Counted from the stretch's first letter, positions 13,401-25,329 are shown. The stretch is 64,000 nt of DNA from Punica granatum (GCF_007655135.1 NC_045131.1:29496001-29560000), one strand, 5' to 3'. Numbers and translations are program-made. The notes: a model not told the origin generated them from the sequence alone.

Positions 13401-13470
13401 AGTATTATGTATTTTAACATTATCAAAGAAGGTACACGTACAACGCATGTGTGAATTCACTAGTTCTAAC
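10413..13470. other. AT-rich intergenic DNA, no gene seen
   Basis: Contains a hairpin-forming CCCGC...GCGGG motif at 10815-10832, diverged direct repeats at about 11700-11860 and 12020-12165, and Helitron-like but unconvincing motifs near 12420 and 13432-13464. Short open frames at 11145-12054 are pure AT-rich composition without family resemblance. Confidence 0.6.
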
Positions 13471-13479
13471 AAATCCATT

Positions 13480-15060
13480 GTATAATTGCATGCTGTCGCA
13501 ATTAATTTGATAAGGCTAAAACAAAATATTTTTTTTCTGCAAATAAAAAGCTTTGCCCTCGCCTGGAAATTAGTTAGAAGTTTCAGATTTAATTCTCACG
13601 ATGAAATTACTCATATATTTCTATTAGTTATTGAGATTTATATTATCAAGTTTATAAGTCTCTTTCATAACAGAAAACAAAAAGGCTCTTGGACAAATTC
13701 TTTTATCCCCAACTAAGGCCCACAATTATATTCGCAACACCACCTCAACCCAAACAGGCAAAGAAGGGATTCCATTTCAATTCAAACCACGAAATTATTT
13801 TCAATTCGATTTTCATTTTGTAATGACATATAGCTCTTTCTACCAAAAAAAAAAAAAGAAGATATATAGCTCTATTGTCACCTATGGGAATCGATCATCC
13901 GTAAAAAGACATATATACAAACACAGGCAGGGACGACGCAAGGTTCAAACTCAGGGAAGGCAAGGTCCCTGAAGCGAATTTAGGAATTTAGTTTAAGGGA
14001 GCCAAATTTTAGGAGTCTTTTTTATCTCATTAAGTCAAGCGGGGCAAAAATGATAATTTCATTGGAAAAATGATAAATTTGAAAAAATTCAATAAAAATT
14101 TTGTAACTTCTTCCAAGTCCAAGAGGACGACCGCCGCTCCCCCTAAAAAATTGATTCCTGTCCCGGATGAGCAAATAGGAAGATATTTTTTCCCAGTTTA
14201 GAGGGGAAGAGAAGGGGTGAATATAAAGAATTCCATCAAAATTGAGTAATAATATCAAATTCGAATTTGGGAAAGCATGTTTCTCCAGCATACATATTAG
14301 GGGTAAGCTAGCTCTTGTTCCCTTTGCAATCAATAAAGTAAGAAAAAAATTGACGCTGGGAAATTTTTATTTCTTAGTGAGCAGATCTAGCTAGATTAAA
14401 TTAGTTGGAGCTCATTGGGCTTTCGAATATCAGTATTTACGCAAAAAAAAGTAAGAAATTTTTAACTATTCCATTGTATAATTGATTTGATATGGTCAAC
14501 ACCAACCATGTTTTCTGCAAAAATGCGCAGAGTGACCTTTTTGATAGGTATGCGTAGAGTGACCTATACAAGATATATCGATGACCCATCGACAGATTCT
14601 TTCGTCCCCAAATTAAAGCCCACAATTATATTCGCAATACCACCCCAACCCATTAGGTCATATTAAAAGGGGATTCCCTTTCTACCTCAGTTGCTATCAT
14701 GGACATGGCTTAGCTTAATTTTGAACATTTCTTGCTTTCTGATTAAACAACTATTCTACATGCACACAAAGAGAGATGGCGCCAGGGCCAGTACAGTGTC
14801 ATCTGCCTCCACTTCAAACCCCAACATAATTTTCAATTCGATTTTCATCCTAAGGTTAGTGATGATATGTAGCTCCATTTTCACCTACGAGCCTTAGTCT
14901 TTCGTAAAAAGACATATATAAATACACATGCAGGAACGACAGAGGATTCAAACTAAAGGGAGCAACATGAAGATATTTTTTCCAAGTTTAACAGGGAAGG
15001 GGACGGGGCGAAATTAAAGAAATCCATCAAAACTTGGGTAATAGCACATGAAGGGATTTT
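13480..15060. repeat. Diverged direct segmental duplication (two copies, ~0.9 kb apart)
   Basis: Copy 1 (about 13470-14060) and copy 2 (about 14455-15040) share blocks in the same order: 'ccattgtataattg', 'aagcccacaattatattcgcaa.accacc.caaccc', 'attttcaattcgattttcat', 'cgtaaaaagacatatata.a.acacatgcagg.acgac'. Divergence and indels are substantial, so the duplication is not recent. Neither copy contains a recognisable gene. The block ends about 0.6 kb beyond the stop codon of DTX copy B. Confidence 0.65.
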
Positions 15061-15642
15061 GATGCAGTGACACAAGGCGCCGCCCGGAATCAAGAGGTTA
15101 TGAGTTCGATTATCACCAGTAATACTTATGTATTTCTTTATTTAACTTTATTTCATTTCCTTATACTAGACTTATGTGCCTTTCTTATTATCGAAAAAAC
15201 TTGAATAATAGTATGTACATTTTTTTAAGACGTCATAATCTCAGCCTCCTTTGGTCCATCCTTGTAGACATGCAAGAGATATTCTTGCAAAGAGTGGCCA
15301 TCGCATTTTATCTCGAATTATTACGTTCTATGCACAAACAAAAATATAAAATTAACGAAACAGATTTCGATTTTCATAACATTTATACTTCAAGTTTCAA
15401 TCGGAAGCATTGAGAACCAAGTAATCAAGAACAACATACACAAAATGGGACCGAATGTATAGTGTCAGATCTGGATGCCTGAAAAACAACAAAATGCCTC
15501 ATCTCTGTTATTCTGGTCGGAACATAGTACTGATTCTATGCGTGCTTGGGTTGTGTGAAGATGTAAGTCTGAAGACTGGCATTTATTGTACTGTGTGGGA
15601 CCATGATGGTGCCAAACAGCTAGCCATTCAGAATCTGCCACG

Positions 15643-17432
15643 TCAGTCGTTCAACGGTTGTGCCTTGGTGTCGTCCCACGTAGCCAATCGGTTCTGTGCC
15701 TTGTCAACCTGCAAGTATACCAGTGAAGAATTTTAGTAAGTAGTTGTTCATCAAGCAACTTCAACAAGCTAATCATTTCCAGTCATTAAGAATTCATTTT
15801 GCTCTAGCATGATTCGTATTTGTTCGGGGGATCGATCCCCATGAAAGAATTTCCAACACCGGGAAAACCTCGCTGTTATCATCAGCATTAGCGCATGTGG
15901 TCTTGTACGTTGATTAGACCGGTTTCTTTCTTCCAAGCCTTATTATTGGACCGGCTGGTTGGTGAGTCATATTGGGAATATAATGATAGGTAAGTTCAAT
16001 TTGTCAAAGCTTAATTCATCTTTTTAATCATTTTTGGATTAACTAGTTTTTTTTTTTGCTAACCCGGGGTGTCCAGACTTCGCCCGACTAATCCCCGGGG
16101 CTCCGTGAACCCCCGGCGACGCACGGAGCGGGTAATCACGCCAAAGGCGCTCCAGTGGCCCCAAGGGGATTCGAACCCGAGTCTCGGAGCAAACTTGGGT
16201 GCTCATTAACTATTAGGCCAAATCCCTTGTGGTTTTTTGGATTAACTAGTTAGTGCTCTTTGCCATTGTCATTTTTTTATTAGCTGTCAACTTTTGAACA
16301 ATGAAACTATATATAAAGATATATCATGTATCATTTTATGTGGCAATGCATTGAAGTTAATATAAAAGCATAAGGATCCATTTGGTTCACGTAAGAGACT
16401 TTTAAAAGTATGAATTTTCGCTTAAATTTATAGTTGTTGTTAAGTTAAAAAACTTCGAATCTACAAAAAAAAAATTGAAATTACTTATAAAAACAATTAG
16501 TTTTCGCACAATCAGGAAATAATTGTTAGGCGAAATTCCCCCAAGATATTTTTCTGAAATTGCTGAAAAGTTGGGGCTACCGCTGGTCGCAGTAGCTGCC
16601 ACAAATTAAACGCAGTTTATTTGTACTTCTTTTTAACCGAAAAAACGGAATAGACAATCCAAAAAAATCATAATTACGACATAGATATTGCATATATACG
16701 ATTACCTCTTTATTCCAATCTGTCCTAAACGTAAACCACAATAAAATGATAGTCTGCAGTACGGTGCCTCCAATCATCCCACTCCAAATACCCTACACGC
16801 CATACATAAAAAGTATATCAAAGTCCATCAACCACGATAAATTAACCTTTTGAAATCGGCCTGATTGTTAGAACCACATTAACATCAAATTCTTAATTAA
16901 ATAATCGTACCTCACTATATATAGCATAAGAAAGTAGTAGATATATAGGATTTTCATTAAATAAGTGAGCAGTGCTAATCACGTGTTATGATTTTTTTTT
17001 TGTTACGAAAAATACATAGGAATAACATATATGTCTGCGTATGGATGAAAAAATATCACCTTAACACCGAAATCTAGCTTGAAACCGAGAACTACACCCA
17101 GCGGAATGCCAATCAAGTAGTAACATCCGACATTAACGTACGCGACAAATGCTTGCCATCCGCACCCAACAGCCACCCCTTCAAATAAAAATTTAACATA
17201 TACGATATATCATGACCAATATCATAAAGGTTTTGTTCAATTATGTGGCCTAGTCCATATCTGCTGCGCCATAAAAGAAATAACACATAAGCTAGCACCA
17301 AAAAGAGAAGACAAAGAAATTAGAGAGAGATGTGTAACGTCTAGTCCACGAAAGAAGGTTAGGTGGTTTTATTAGTTATGTTATATATCATGTATATTGT
17401 TTAAGAACGAAGCTTTTCCCTTTCTCTTTGAT

Positions 17433-17476
<44 letters not shown>

Positions 17477-20153
17477 GTATATGGGTACGTTTTGGCAAAT
17501 CTCTAGGAGAAGGGACTATGTTGAACGACACAAGAAATGACAATATCACGTGCTAAAGTTCCGAAAACATTAAGGGTGTGTTTGGATTTAAAAAATTTTT
17601 TAACTCAATTCCACTTATTTTCAATTCAACAACACAATTATTTCAAATGCTCTTTCTAATTTTAAATTTGTCGACAATATGGTCGAGGATTTAGGACAAC
17701 TGCCCAGAAGACGACGTAGAAGAGGACATAGTCATTTCTAAATTCCTATAATTGAGAAGGGGTACAAATAATGCAGTGATTCCTCGCTTGATATTAAGAA
17801 TTAATTTCCCATTTCTTATGAAAAACATAAAGTTTGCACGTTTCATGACTTGCGGATAACTGTTATGTCATTCAATCAACTGAGTCCAGTACACCTGAGC
17901 CCACTTTATTTAAGTCCAATCGAAGTCCGAGTGAAAGTAGATCAAGGGAATTTTCTAGCTTGAATGATGTCATTGCTGATTAATGAAGTGATATCGAAAG
18001 CTTATAATGACAAGATGGATTTTGCCTAAAACCATCTGTCACTTGTCGGCTCTCACCAACAATCGATCTTTGTCTTTATAGTAAGTATCACACTTCAAAT
18101 TGATCATTACTTACTTTTTCGGTTACAAAAGAGTTTTTAGGGAAGTGAACTAACAAGCAGGAAAAATTTTTCTAATGCGAATTATATTTGCAATCTCTTC
18201 ATTATAATTGATGTCGAGTTTAAATCCATTTTCTTAATGAATGCTTATTTTATCTTCCTTTTATTTTAGTAAGAAATATATTTTCCATGGCCTTCAAAAG
18301 AGGGGGGAAAAAAGAATCTGCTTTTGTGATAAACGGGTTCATTTAATTTCATCCATATATATGTTCCCTAAAGTTGATCAAAGTTCATGTGATGTACGAG
18401 TTGGATGACTTACCGGATAAGACAGGTTGAACGCCGTTGAGGATGATGGCGAGGGCCAACAAAGGACTTAGCTCGGCCACTGCATCGGACACTGTGGTGC
18501 CGCTGGTAAAGATGTAGCTAATGTCGTGGCGAAACACGAGCACCGCTATTGCAAATAACACAGCGATAAGGAATGAACACAAGTTCACGATCACCACCGC
18601 AAATGCTGCCGATTTCGGATGCCCGGCCCCTAGCTCATTGCTAACTCTCACACTGCACAGCACATATTGAAATGAAATTACATTGACCATTGACGTGGTC
18701 AAATGAATTTGTCGTGCGCGAAGTTATCGTATCTTCCTATTTTTATTATTGGTTGAGATTCTTTTTAGAGCTTACGTTTAATTTCGACAATAAAGTTTGT
18801 ACCCACAAAAATTTTTGACAACAAAGTTTTCGTATTGCTGCAGTTTTGTTTCTATTGTATATAAATAACTAAATAAGACAGATTTTGTTGATTTATTAGT
18901 GGAAATTGAAATATTTTTAGTATTTCTAAGAAAGACCAAAACCTTTGTTGGAGCAGACTGATGACTAAATTATTGTCTCCGTTTTAGCGACTAAATTTGA
19001 TTCAAGTGATTTGATACTTATTTTTTGTTAAATAAGGTGTCGTCTTCGAGTCTTATAAATAGAAAAAAATTTACGCTGAAAGAGTTTTACTCAAACCCGA
19101 ATCGAACTGGATTAGTCATGGCCAATTAGGCTTTCAAATATCAGGACATCCGAAAGCCCACACAAGCCGACTAATTCAATTTGAGACATATCAGTCTGTT
19201 AAGAGGAAAAACTCTCCCAATTATGATTTAATTTATGGAAAACCATCTATACATAAATAATAATTGAAAATGCCAGAAAAAATAATTAGAAAGGAAGATT
19301 AATACCTTGCAGCCGCATTGAATCCCACCGAGATCATGTAGACCCATCCAGATATTGTCATGCTGCCACATATAATATGTGTATCTCGTGATGATATAAC
19401 TAAAGTAATCTAAAAACAAGTGGAGGTTCTTTTAAATGTAGGGAGGCCATGTGCCTTGAGGAAAAAGAAATAAAAGAGTACAAAAAAATTCAATCATAAA
19501 AATTAAATTTCGAGCATTTTGGTCTCATGTCAAGTTCAAGGGCGAGTATTTTATACATAATCGATTCCTCATACAAAGGGAAAATAAATAAGTGTCCTTT
19601 TCATTTTATTTATTTGCAATATAGACGTGCCATTTTCATTTTGTTTCATGTACCAAAAGTTACCAGCATCCCCATTCAAAAAATATAGGGATAATTACAC
19701 TGGTAGTCCAAAAAGTTTCACTAATGTATCAAGTTGGTCCAAAAAATATTTTTGCTACTTGATGGTACAAAATGTTTCAAAGTTGTAACATGATAGTACA
19801 AATCGTTATCTTGCCATTGACGTCGTCATCTCGTCATTGACATGGGTGGACTTTTAAGTTAATTAAAGAAATATTTTGTACCATTATATTACATCCGTAA
19901 AACATTTTAGACCATTAAGTGATGACTTCAAAAGAATTTGAACAATCATGTAACGTTCCACCAACTCCTAAAAACATATCAAAATCACGTATCGGCCACG
20001 TCAGCTTCGCTTGACGGTGTCAATGGTGAGATAACGGTTTGTACTATCATGTTACACTTTTGAAACATTTTGTACCATCAAGTGGCAAAAAAAACTTTTT
20101 GGACCAACTTGATACATTAGTGAAACTTTTTGGACCACCAGTGTAATTACCCA

Positions 20154-20187
<34 letters not shown>

Positions 20188-22821
20188 GTATTTGTGAAAC
20201 CAAAAGTTATCATGTTATTCTCTAATTCTTTTATATAATAGTTTAAAAAGAACAATCAATATAATTATTAAATTCATGTGAATTATGATCCATCGTGTTT
20301 TTTTTTCTACTTTAATAAAATTTTCCTTTTTAATCCCAAAATGAAATAACAATAATCATATATAGAAATACTGCTACATGTCTGTTAGAACTTCCAAACC
20401 AATACCATATAAGATTTAATTAATTCTGTAAATTAGTTATTGTGCTTACCAAACAGAGAGGGAGTCCAAAGCAATCTCAGCATTTTCCAGCAGTCCAGCA
20501 ATCAGGATGATAATCTGGTAGTACCACGTCTCGAGGGCGAGCATTACAGCGGAAGCGATCGAGAGTTTAAAAAACTCCCAGAGGTTCGAGAATGCCTTAA
20601 GGCTCAGCCCCGTCCACGTATGCTTGCACCTATCGCTCACCAGTATGTAAATGAACTGGGCCACCACGATCACCCACCAGGAGAAGCTCAACATCAACGC
20701 CCCACCTACAAATGGATCAATTCGCATCAAAGAACTTACAAAGATACAAAAAAAAAATTTCTAATATAGGAAGTCTATAAATCTAATATAATGAAATAAA
20801 AATTCTAATAACTAATAAAGAGATATGGATAGTCTCAATTTAATTCTCGATGTCATTCTCCCTTTGTAATAAATAGCCATTATAATCGGCATGTGAATTT
20901 TGGACAGTATTCGATTTGCATTGGCCCATGTCTCCTAAACATTGAGAACCACATCTCTCTTCTTTATTTCGTTAAAAAAATAATTAATCATAAACGGAGG
21001 CGCGATTAGCTGACATGGCTCAAAAAATTTCTAAAAAATAATCGAATCTCCAGTCTCTTCACCTTATGATAATATGATAGAGGTGGGACAATAGTTAATG
21101 TGCTAACCATTGTCTGCTAGTGGGGTTTGGACTCAGCATTGGGGATCAAAGATCCCTCTCATTAATATTGCCAAGGCCCTTCGTGCTCCTTTCGAGTCCC
21201 GTCCACTGGAATTAGTTAGGTATACGTATAAGAACCGAAACGATTAATGATCACTCATGGTCACTGGGGCTACCTTGTCCGGTCTATGTAGCTTCTTTTT
21301 TCTTTATACTTTTTTTGGGGGGGAAGGGATACCGTCTTATGTAGCATTTAATTTTCTTGGTTTTTATATGGGTCCTGTTAGGAAAAATTTATAAGCTTAC
21401 TTCGAACTCGGATCTATCTGTAACTCAAAAGCTTAAGTCAATAGGTTGTTAGACCATTGTCTCTTATAAACTTATAGATTTCCTCTCAACTTTTCCCTGT
21501 GAAATTACCTCAAACACCATTCTCCATATAGGAGAGAAACCGTCCCAACAATCCTCTCCCTTCTCGACTATGTGGAGGACTTCGTCCCTCATAATACGAC
21601 GGAAAACAACATAATGGACACAATTAACTTCGAGCCGGGCTTTCACTTTCAGACTCGGATACCAATTGTTAGGACCTTCACTAGCCATGAGTTCCACAGT
21701 TAGGCCTGTTGTAATGTGGGCTTGCCCAAGATCGTTACCTTGGACTTTGATGCCACTTGTTAGGAAAAATCTATAGGCTTACTTCGAACTCGGGTCTATC
21801 TGCAACTCAAAAACTTAAGCCAATGAGTTGCTAGACCATTGCCTCTTCTAAACTTATGGATTTCCTATCAACTTTTTCATGTGAGGTTACCTCCAACACC
21901 CGCTCTCACCATTTTTCATATAGGAGACAAATCGTTCCAACAGGTTCGGTCCCCATTTATTTGAGCAAAAATAGGAAAATCTCACCTAAGAGTCCCCCGC
22001 CAAGCTTGAAGATAACAACCCAGCTGAGCAGGACGTGCACCACAAAGGTGGCACCCGAGATGTAGGCGCTGGGCGCCACAATGCTCTGCGACTGCAGGAA
22101 CTTCTGTATCGGGAAGTTGGCGGCATACGCGAAGATCTGGGGTATGAGCCCATACACGAACAACGCTGCCGCCGAGGCGATCTCCGTGGACTCTCCGAGG
22201 AGGATGAGGATGGGCTTGCAGAATGCGTAGATCACCGTGAGCGGGATCCCTGTCACCATGAGCAGGATTGTGGACCGCTGTAGGTACACCCCCAGCATAT
22301 CGTACTTGTGTGCCCCATAGGCTTGTCCACAAAGTGTCTCCACTGCGCTCCCCATCCCGAGCTGCATCAATCATACGATGGATATTGAATCAGAGATATT
22401 CAGACTCATCTAGCACTATTAGTAGGGAGAACAAATTTAGGGTTTAGGCGTTATCATCATATATTACCATCAATCCGTAAGCGAAGACTTGGATGCCATT
22501 GTTACCGAGGGAGGCGGCGGCAAGCTGGAGATTGCCGAGGTGGCCGCAGAGTATCTGGGTGGACATGGAGGTAACATTGTTGAGGAGGTACACAATGACT
22601 GCAGGGGCGGCTAGTTTAAATAATATATTCAGCTCAATCCATGTCGCTTTGGTAATCCGTCTGCACCAAGGCAACGTAGTGTCCGACAGCGCTTCCTCGA
22701 GCCGAGAGCTCACGGCGGCCACTCCCGAGGGCTGCTTGGGAAGCAGGAGAGGCTCATAGGATTGATCAGTTTCATCGGCAGAGACTATCGCTCCAGTTCC
22801 ATTGTTATGGTTACTTCCCAT
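15643..22821 (-). CDS. MATE efflux transporter, DETOXIFICATION 40-like (tandem copy B), 8 exons, 517 aa
   Basis: Paralogue of the carrier at 75-6371, predicted membrane antiporter of unknown substrate. Coding exons in transcript order: 22821-22468, 22361-21986, 20705-20450, 19362-19306, 18652-18414, 17178-17060, 16792-16706, 15708-15643. All junctions are GT-AG and the frame closes at TGA after 1554 nt. Exons 2+3 (376+256 nt) equal copy A exon 2 (632 nt), and the next four exons (57, 239, 119, 87 nt) are identical in length to copy A, so the pair is a tandem duplication differing by one intron. Signatures [47 protein letters not shown] and NGVQPVLSG are intact; no frameshift or stop. Starts at MGSN, the first ATG in frame. 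Three introns carry transposable elements, so expression or splicing may be affected. Confidence 0.9.
16031..16251 (-). mobile_element. tRNA-derived SINE in the last intron of DTX copy B, with 18-bp target duplication
   Basis: The body is 16049-16233, read on the minus strand. It has an A-box-like TGGCCTAATAGTTAATGAGC region, a B box GGGTTCGAATCCC, a GC-rich non-tRNA tail and a poly(A) run. The perfect duplication TTTTTGGATTAACTAGTT is present at 16031-16048 and 16234-16251. It is in the same orientation as the host gene. It sits in the 997-bp intron between exons 7 and 8. The intact duplication and promoter boxes suggest a fairly young insertion. Confidence 0.9.
18985..19185. mobile_element. 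Decayed SINE-like copy in intron 4 of DTX copy B
   Basis: The sequence contains 'ttgattcaagtgattt', 'cttcgagtcttataaatag', 'aagagttttactcaaacccgaatcgaactgg' and 'aattaggctttcaaatatcagga'. The same ordered blocks recur at 52786-52960 and 53112-53285 and, reversed, near 9065-9185, 44290-44460 and 46330-46480. The first two blocks look like degraded A- and B-box regions of a tRNA-derived SINE. No target duplication was defined. Confidence 0.5.
19688..20152. mobile_element. 465-bp long-TIR foldback element (MULE-like) in intron 3 of DTX copy B
   Basis: The termini GGGATAATTACACTGGT and (reversed right end) GGGTAATTACACTGGT begin inverted arms of roughly 160 bp with high identity. They are flanked by a perfect 9-bp duplication AAAAATATA at 19679-19687 and 20153-20161. 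A 9-bp duplication plus long inverted repeats indicates a Mutator-type non-autonomous element. No transposase is encoded. It lies between exon 3 (20450) and exon 4 (19362). Confidence 0.88.
21376..21942 (-). mobile_element. Complete TRIM retrotransposon in intron 2 of DTX copy B
   Basis: Two direct terminal repeats of 175 bp (21376-21550) and 185 bp (21758-21942) each run tgttagg...ccaaca on the plus strand. On the minus strand the 5' repeat (21758-21942) is followed within two bases by TGGCATCAAAGTCCAAGG, which resembles an initiator tRNA-Met primer-binding site. The purine tract GAGAAGGGAGAGGA precedes the 3' repeat. Flanking 5-mers are GGTCC (21371-21375) and GGTTC (21943-21947), a one-mismatch target duplication. 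The internal part is about 207 bp with no protein. These are the defining marks of a terminal-repeat retrotransposon in miniature. It ends 43 bp from the exon 2 splice donor. Confidence 0.88.
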
Positions 22822-22967
22822 TGCCACCTCCTCTCTGTCTTGTCTTTGGATCAGTGTTTTGTGGGAAAGACAGGGGGACAGTGACTAGGAAGTGATGAGA
22901 AGTGTTATGTTTGGTTTTGTTTTGTCTTGGACAAAGAGATGTGATAACAAAGCCGTAACTTAGGCCA

Positions 22968-22979
22968 CATATATATATG
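22968..22979 (-). promoter_or_regulatory. Candidate TATA box of DTX copy B
   Basis: An ACATATATATATGT tract lies about 150 bp upstream of the start codon on the coding strand, a plausible TATA position with a ~115-nt leader. It could also be chance AT-rich sequence. Confidence 0.35.
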
Positions 22980-22989
22980 TGTGTGTGAA

Positions 22990-23832
22990 ATCCAATAGTT
23001 TTGGTTTCATGGGGAAGGTTTTCCATTTTTTATGCCAAATTGGGGAGGAGGTATTCAATGATACCCCGTCTACCAAACCACACGACGCGCAGAGCAACCG
23101 ATGAAATCACCAAAACGGGGAGGATTTTCTTATCGACAGATAATCGCGCATGCCACCGTGATTGTGGGGGGGAAGTGTATCTGATTAGCTTGTGGCGTCA
23201 TGCGGCAAACACCATGGTATAGTTCTGGTGATCGCCGGTAGCCACCGTGGGATTGGCTATCAGTAGAAATAGTAATTAGTCCGAAGCCGTTAACTTCGTT
23301 AAAGAAAAGTTGTCAAAGAAAGTACTAGGGGAAAACCCATTTTCTTTAAATTCATTTTCCGAATAGGCGCATGTAGTATATAGAAATGCTTGTTTTAACA
23401 ATATAGTAGTAGACGTCGAATTATTTGTTGATTGTTAGCTGTCGCATAAAGCCTTCAATGGTGCGGGCCACTCAATGCTGAAAGTGGTAACGATTCGAGA
23501 TAAGACCATACAATAAAATCATAATAAGAGGGTGTGGAGGGACTGAACAGTGGACAGGTAGGTGACTGAGGAAGGGACCAAAAATTTACTGGAGATAGCG
23601 TCAGGCCATATCGAAGGCAGCATACCTATCATCGAGTCAAGTGTCAGCTCGATGCGGAACGACAAGACTTTTCATCCAGTAATTTTCCTGAAGTAGGACA
23701 AACATAATTAGAATCACGGCACTTGAATTTCGTCATATGGGGGCGTCTATTTTAACTAAGAATAGTCCAAACCGCAGCCTGGGAGCATCCAGGTCAATTT
23801 TTTTGTGCATCATATATATATATATATAAATC
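22990..23832. other. Upstream region of DTX copy B, no gene seen
   Basis: Moderately GC-balanced spacer between the putative promoter of DTX copy B and the foldback element. Short open frames have no family resemblance. Presumably contains the distal promoter. Confidence 0.5.
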
Positions 23833-24849
23833 CAGTTAATTATCCAAAAAAAATACTATCTTTACATTTTTTTCTAAATATAAAATGACTTTTAGAAAAT
23901 AATATAAAAATGCACGACCTTTGTATTAATACTAAATATAACATGACCTTTCGAGAACACCGCAGAAATACATAACATTTATATTTTTCTTAAATATAAC
24001 ACGATCTTTAAAAAATAGCACAAAAAGGCAGACTTTCAGGTTTAGCTGCAATTCTAGTACGGCGTTAATTATTCGTCAAATGTAACGGTGACAGCTAACG
24101 GCGCCTCGTGACACAACATGATTAGACGAGTGGGTCTCACACATATTTATTTAATTAAAAATAATTCTAAAAATTTTAAAAAAATATATTTTTTTTATCT
24201 TTTTTAAAAAAGGAGTGAATTGTAGATTGTGAGGGGCGCAAACGGGGCCTCCATCGCCAAAATGAAAAAGCCTTTAATTTCGGGATCCTTTCTATTCCAA
24301 CGGTAGGTGCCTCGATAACGATCGCCACTCACATAATTAGGATCCTACTGTCATCAGCGACCACAATTGAGAGATGGTAGCCACCGGTGTAGTCATCACT
24401 GTTGGCCCCCTCCCCCTTTCCTCTTATTAAGTTGAATCCCCCTTTCTTTTCTTTTAATTTTTTAAATTTTTTTAATTATTCTTTAATTAAATAAAAACCT
24501 ATGGGGTCTAATCATCTAATCATGTTATGTCACGTAGCATCGTTAGCTCCACATTAGCCGTTATCGTTACACTATGACAAAATAATTAACGTCGTGCTAG
24601 AAGCGCAACTAAACATGAAAGTCGTGCATTTTTATGTTATTTTTTAAAGGCCGTGTTATATTTAGGAAAAAAATGCAAAAGTCGTGCATTTATGTGCTAT
24701 TCTCCAAAGATCGTACTATATTTAAGAAAAAATGCATATGTTGTGCCTTTCTATGCTTTTTTTTTTTAAGGTTATGCTAAATTTAAAGGAAAAAATAAAA
24801 ATAAATAAATAAATAAAGAGTGCGAATGTCGTGCTACGGAATTAACCCT
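23833..24849. mobile_element. 1-kb foldback element (MULE-like) upstream of DTX copy B, 9-bp target duplication
   Basis: Inverted arms of about 300 bp flank a centre of roughly 350 bp. Each arm holds about three tandem copies of a 60-65 bp unit ('aaatataacacgatcttt..aaaatagcacaaaaatgcacgac'), then a shared block through 'gttaattatt' and 'gtgacataacatgattaga'. The flanks carry a perfect duplication ATATAAATC at 23824-23832 and 24850-24858. The centre contains a GC-richer 200-bp insert (about 24225-24420) unlike the arms. No transposase is visible. It lies about 1.0 kb upstream of the start of DTX copy B. Confidence 0.82.
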
Positions 24850-25329
24850 ATATAAATCTGTCAAATAGTCAGCATGCAGGAATGAGTTATCTTGTTTGGG
24901 AAAAGTAGACTATCCGGCAAAAGATGGCTCAGGGAGATTTTCACTTCGGTTTTGCTTTTTCCTTTATGTTTTCCTTTCTCAGTTATAAGAAAATTAATCC
25001 GGTTGACTTATAGAGCGACAAGAAATAAGAGGCATGAGAAATGTCACTGATCGGTATCTACCGAAGAAGTTCTTAATTCTAGAGTAAAGACGAACGCTGC
25101 CGCACTGGCCCCTTTTCTCTGTCGTGAACGGTGACCCAGCATTTCATAGTGACCAACATGGCCGCTGGATGCCCAGAAACGACACGCCGGTTGGGATCGA
25201 CGGGTGGAAATGGGATCTTTCTACGTACAATTGGATATTCCTAAAATTATATACTTCTAAGTTGTATATTCTGGTCCACCGTCCACGGGACTTACCTTCT
25301 AATCCAGCCACATCAATTATTTTTTTGGT

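Noticed and set aside
12420..13464. Possible Helitron
   Set aside because: A hairpin-like 'acacgtacaacgcatgtgt' followed by CTAG-T (13460-13464) and a hairpin-like segment near 12430 hint at Helitron ends, but the stem is weak and no clean TC start was found.
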